A stretch of 64,000 nt of DNA from positions 2,420,001 to 2,484,000 of the forward strand of contig JAYKKM010000469.1 of NCBI GenBank assembly GCA_035772405.1. The letters run 5' to 3'. The translations under genes were made by a program, and so were the position numbers. The DNA comes from Chrysogorgia sp. JL179-B06 (lineage: Eukaryota; Cnidaria; Anthozoa; Scleralcyonacea; Chrysogorgiidae). Of the stretch, positions 62,246 to 64,000 are shown piece after piece. Every line of letters begins with the position of its first letter. Position 1 is the first letter of the stretch. Under the pieces are notes generated by a model. That model saw only the letters and a program-made list of their open reading frames with translations, was not told the origin of the DNA and made no database searches.

Positions 62246-64000
62246 GACGGATTAAGCCTGTGCGGGGCCTGGGGCATATTTTCCGCGGTCAAGGTGGCAC
62301 GCGTGGAACGATAAAATCGGGAGTTTTATTGGGCCAAACTTAGAGTCTCAGAGAGAACATATATGTTCAAAGGATTAAATTCGGTTGCTTTTGTTCCTCG
62401 CACTTTTAAAATCACATGTGTATGTGTTTATAAAAAATGAAAATACTCGTCAAAAATTTGGTCTAAAATTGAACGCACTTGTCTTGTGTAAAATAAATAA
62501 CTGCTAATTACTAATCTATACAATCCTACATAATGATAACAATAACAATATAATAGTATATACGTACAGATTATATTATAAGGAAGAAACTACAGAATTC
62601 GCTAACATTTGTACTGAGTCAGTACGATAAATGTCAGTAACATAAATGCTCATGGTCTCAGTTTGTAGAGCCAGTGGCCCAGTAGAGGCCTTGTAAGGAT
62701 TATGACTATGGGACTTCAGAAGTGCAAAATCATTAATTAATGATGAAACATCAATGTTGCGAAGAATCTCGCTTTCCCGCCTGAACATACCGCGCTATTC
62801 CCAGGCGACTGCACACTGATTCAATATGACGGTGCATCATCTTTAGTGATGACAGGCTCAGTTCAATACCTGCATGTATACCCCTAGTCGCTTTTTAATT
62901 CGGAATCAACGTTGTCAATGATCACCAGGAACGGTACGGAACTTGTTGACTGGAGTCTGTGTTAATTGAGAAGTTGTCTTCTCCACAAATTACTTTGGAA
63001 ATTGCAACCATTTTACAAACCGAAAATATTATAGTGTAATTGCGAGCAGTACGCATCTGGCTTTCATAATTCCATTTTCATCATGAAACCGCTTTTCCAC
63101 GCTTTCTGGCTTTGCGTTTTCTGGGACCCTGCACTTCCTGGCTCCGCGTTTTCTGGAGCCCCGCGTTTTCTGGCTCCACGTTTTCTGGCCATAGGGTTAA
63201 TCTTTCCCTGATTATTTCATTATATTGATGTAACAATAAACAAGGGTTTAGCTTAACTTTAAAGACCACTAGCAAACATGTGCTAGTAAGTTTCATTCTA
63301 ACTAGCAAAAATTTCAAAGTCACTAGCAAATTTGGAAATCCCCTACAGTATGTATATCCATAGAAACCATAGTGAGACTTCAAAACTTTAACATCAATTT
63401 TATTTGAGCGTAATAATATCTCAAACCTTACCACTCAGGCTAAGACAAAAATTTCAGAGATACAATGCCTAAACATGAATAAATTCCGTATCAAGAATGT
63501 TTATTACATGACTATGCAGGTTGCATAGTTTGCAAGATCTTCAATAAAGTTATCATGGCCTCTTTGCCTTTCCCCCCAGAAATCCATCTTTAACAGATGG
63601 TCTTGTTGGAAATCTGGAATTTATTATTTTGAAAATTACCCTTTTCTCCCCGAAAAATACTATACTATAGAGATTTTCTGTATGATTATAGTTTGATTTT
63701 ACATTGATTAATTGGATTAAACCATGCCATAGTGCTCTACTTACAACGAAGAACATATTGTCATATTTGCGCAACTACGTCACGCATATATTTCTTAATG
63801 AAACCGCTGACTGTAGTGAATGACAGACTAACGTACCACATGCTACGAAAAGTCACATTTCTGAAACTTTCCAATCGTTCAATTTTCCCAACTGAGGTTA
63901 TACATTACTCGCAAAACTTTGCCAGTGAAATGTTTTCATGATACTCGCTAAAACTCGATAAAACCAAACGTTTACTCGCATTTTGCGAGTTTGCGAGCGG
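62246..64000. other. Repeat-rich end of window, no gene seen
   Basis: Contains a stretch with transposon-like character near 62250-62330, a hydrophilic minus-strand frame (62576-62788) that is not recognised, and imperfect repeats of GTTTTCTGGCTCC (63105-63195). Further repeats of CTAGCAAA lie at 63265-63340. Otherwise AT-rich sequence. Confidence 0.5.

Overview
This window is animal nuclear DNA. It holds four intron-bearing or histone-type host genes in a repeat-rich AT background, plus a nearly complete 17.2-kb Polinton (Maverick) element. The element types (Polinton, Penelope-like element with GIY-YIG nuclease, Tigger/pogo, hAT and TTAA foldback elements, tRNA-derived SINEs) and the H2B sequence suggest a marine invertebrate, most likely a cnidarian. 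The species cannot be fixed from the sequence alone.

Host genes. A complete nine-exon syntaxin-8 gene (STX8, minus strand, 3075-51584) covers most of the window. All splice phases agree and the predicted protein has 239 residues. Its start codon lies 141 bp from that of a divergent DXO/RAI1-family decapping exonuclease gene (plus, 51726-54100, two exons), so the two probably share a promoter. Tail-to-tail with DXO lies GPANK1 (minus, 55290-60006, two exons; ankyrin repeats and G-patch). In humans DXO and GPANK1 both lie in the MHC class III region, so their adjacency here is notable. An intronless histone H2B gene (38773-39144, minus) with a 3' stem-loop sits inside STX8 intron 4. One exon of a possible amino-acid transporter (60639-60744) lies upstream of GPANK1.

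Polinton (3239-20449). It lies inside STX8 intron 8, has about 360-bp terminal inverted repeats (TIRs) with ordered subterminal repeats, and is flanked by the 6-bp target duplication TGTTGC. Leftward genes: protein-primed DNA polymerase B, a tiny C2H2 protein, a poxvirus VLTF3-like late transcription factor, several small membrane or coiled proteins, a BRO-N/VRR-NUC/zinc-finger fusion, a two-helix membrane protein, a tail-fibre-like protein and several unknowns. Rightward genes: penton-like minor capsid protein, retroviral-type integrase with chromodomain, a large membrane protein, major capsid protein, packaging ATPase and two small proteins. Many genes carry frameshifts, although host exons are clean and the TIRs are nearly identical. 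An AT-rich motif (core TATAGTATA/ATAGTATTATA) recurs just upstream of most Polinton start codons and may be the element's own promoter. No adenain-like protease was recognised.

Other repeats. STX8 intron 4 (18 kb) holds a Penelope-like remnant, a Tigger element carrying an extra HIRAN-domain ORF, a LINE fragment split by a SINE, a 1.2-kb foldback and a hAT element. Other introns hold a 17-bp minisatellite of about 0.9 kb, nested hAT elements with intact target duplications, telomere-like arrays and tRNA-containing palindromes. Most of the remaining sequence is repeat remnant or featureless AT-rich DNA.
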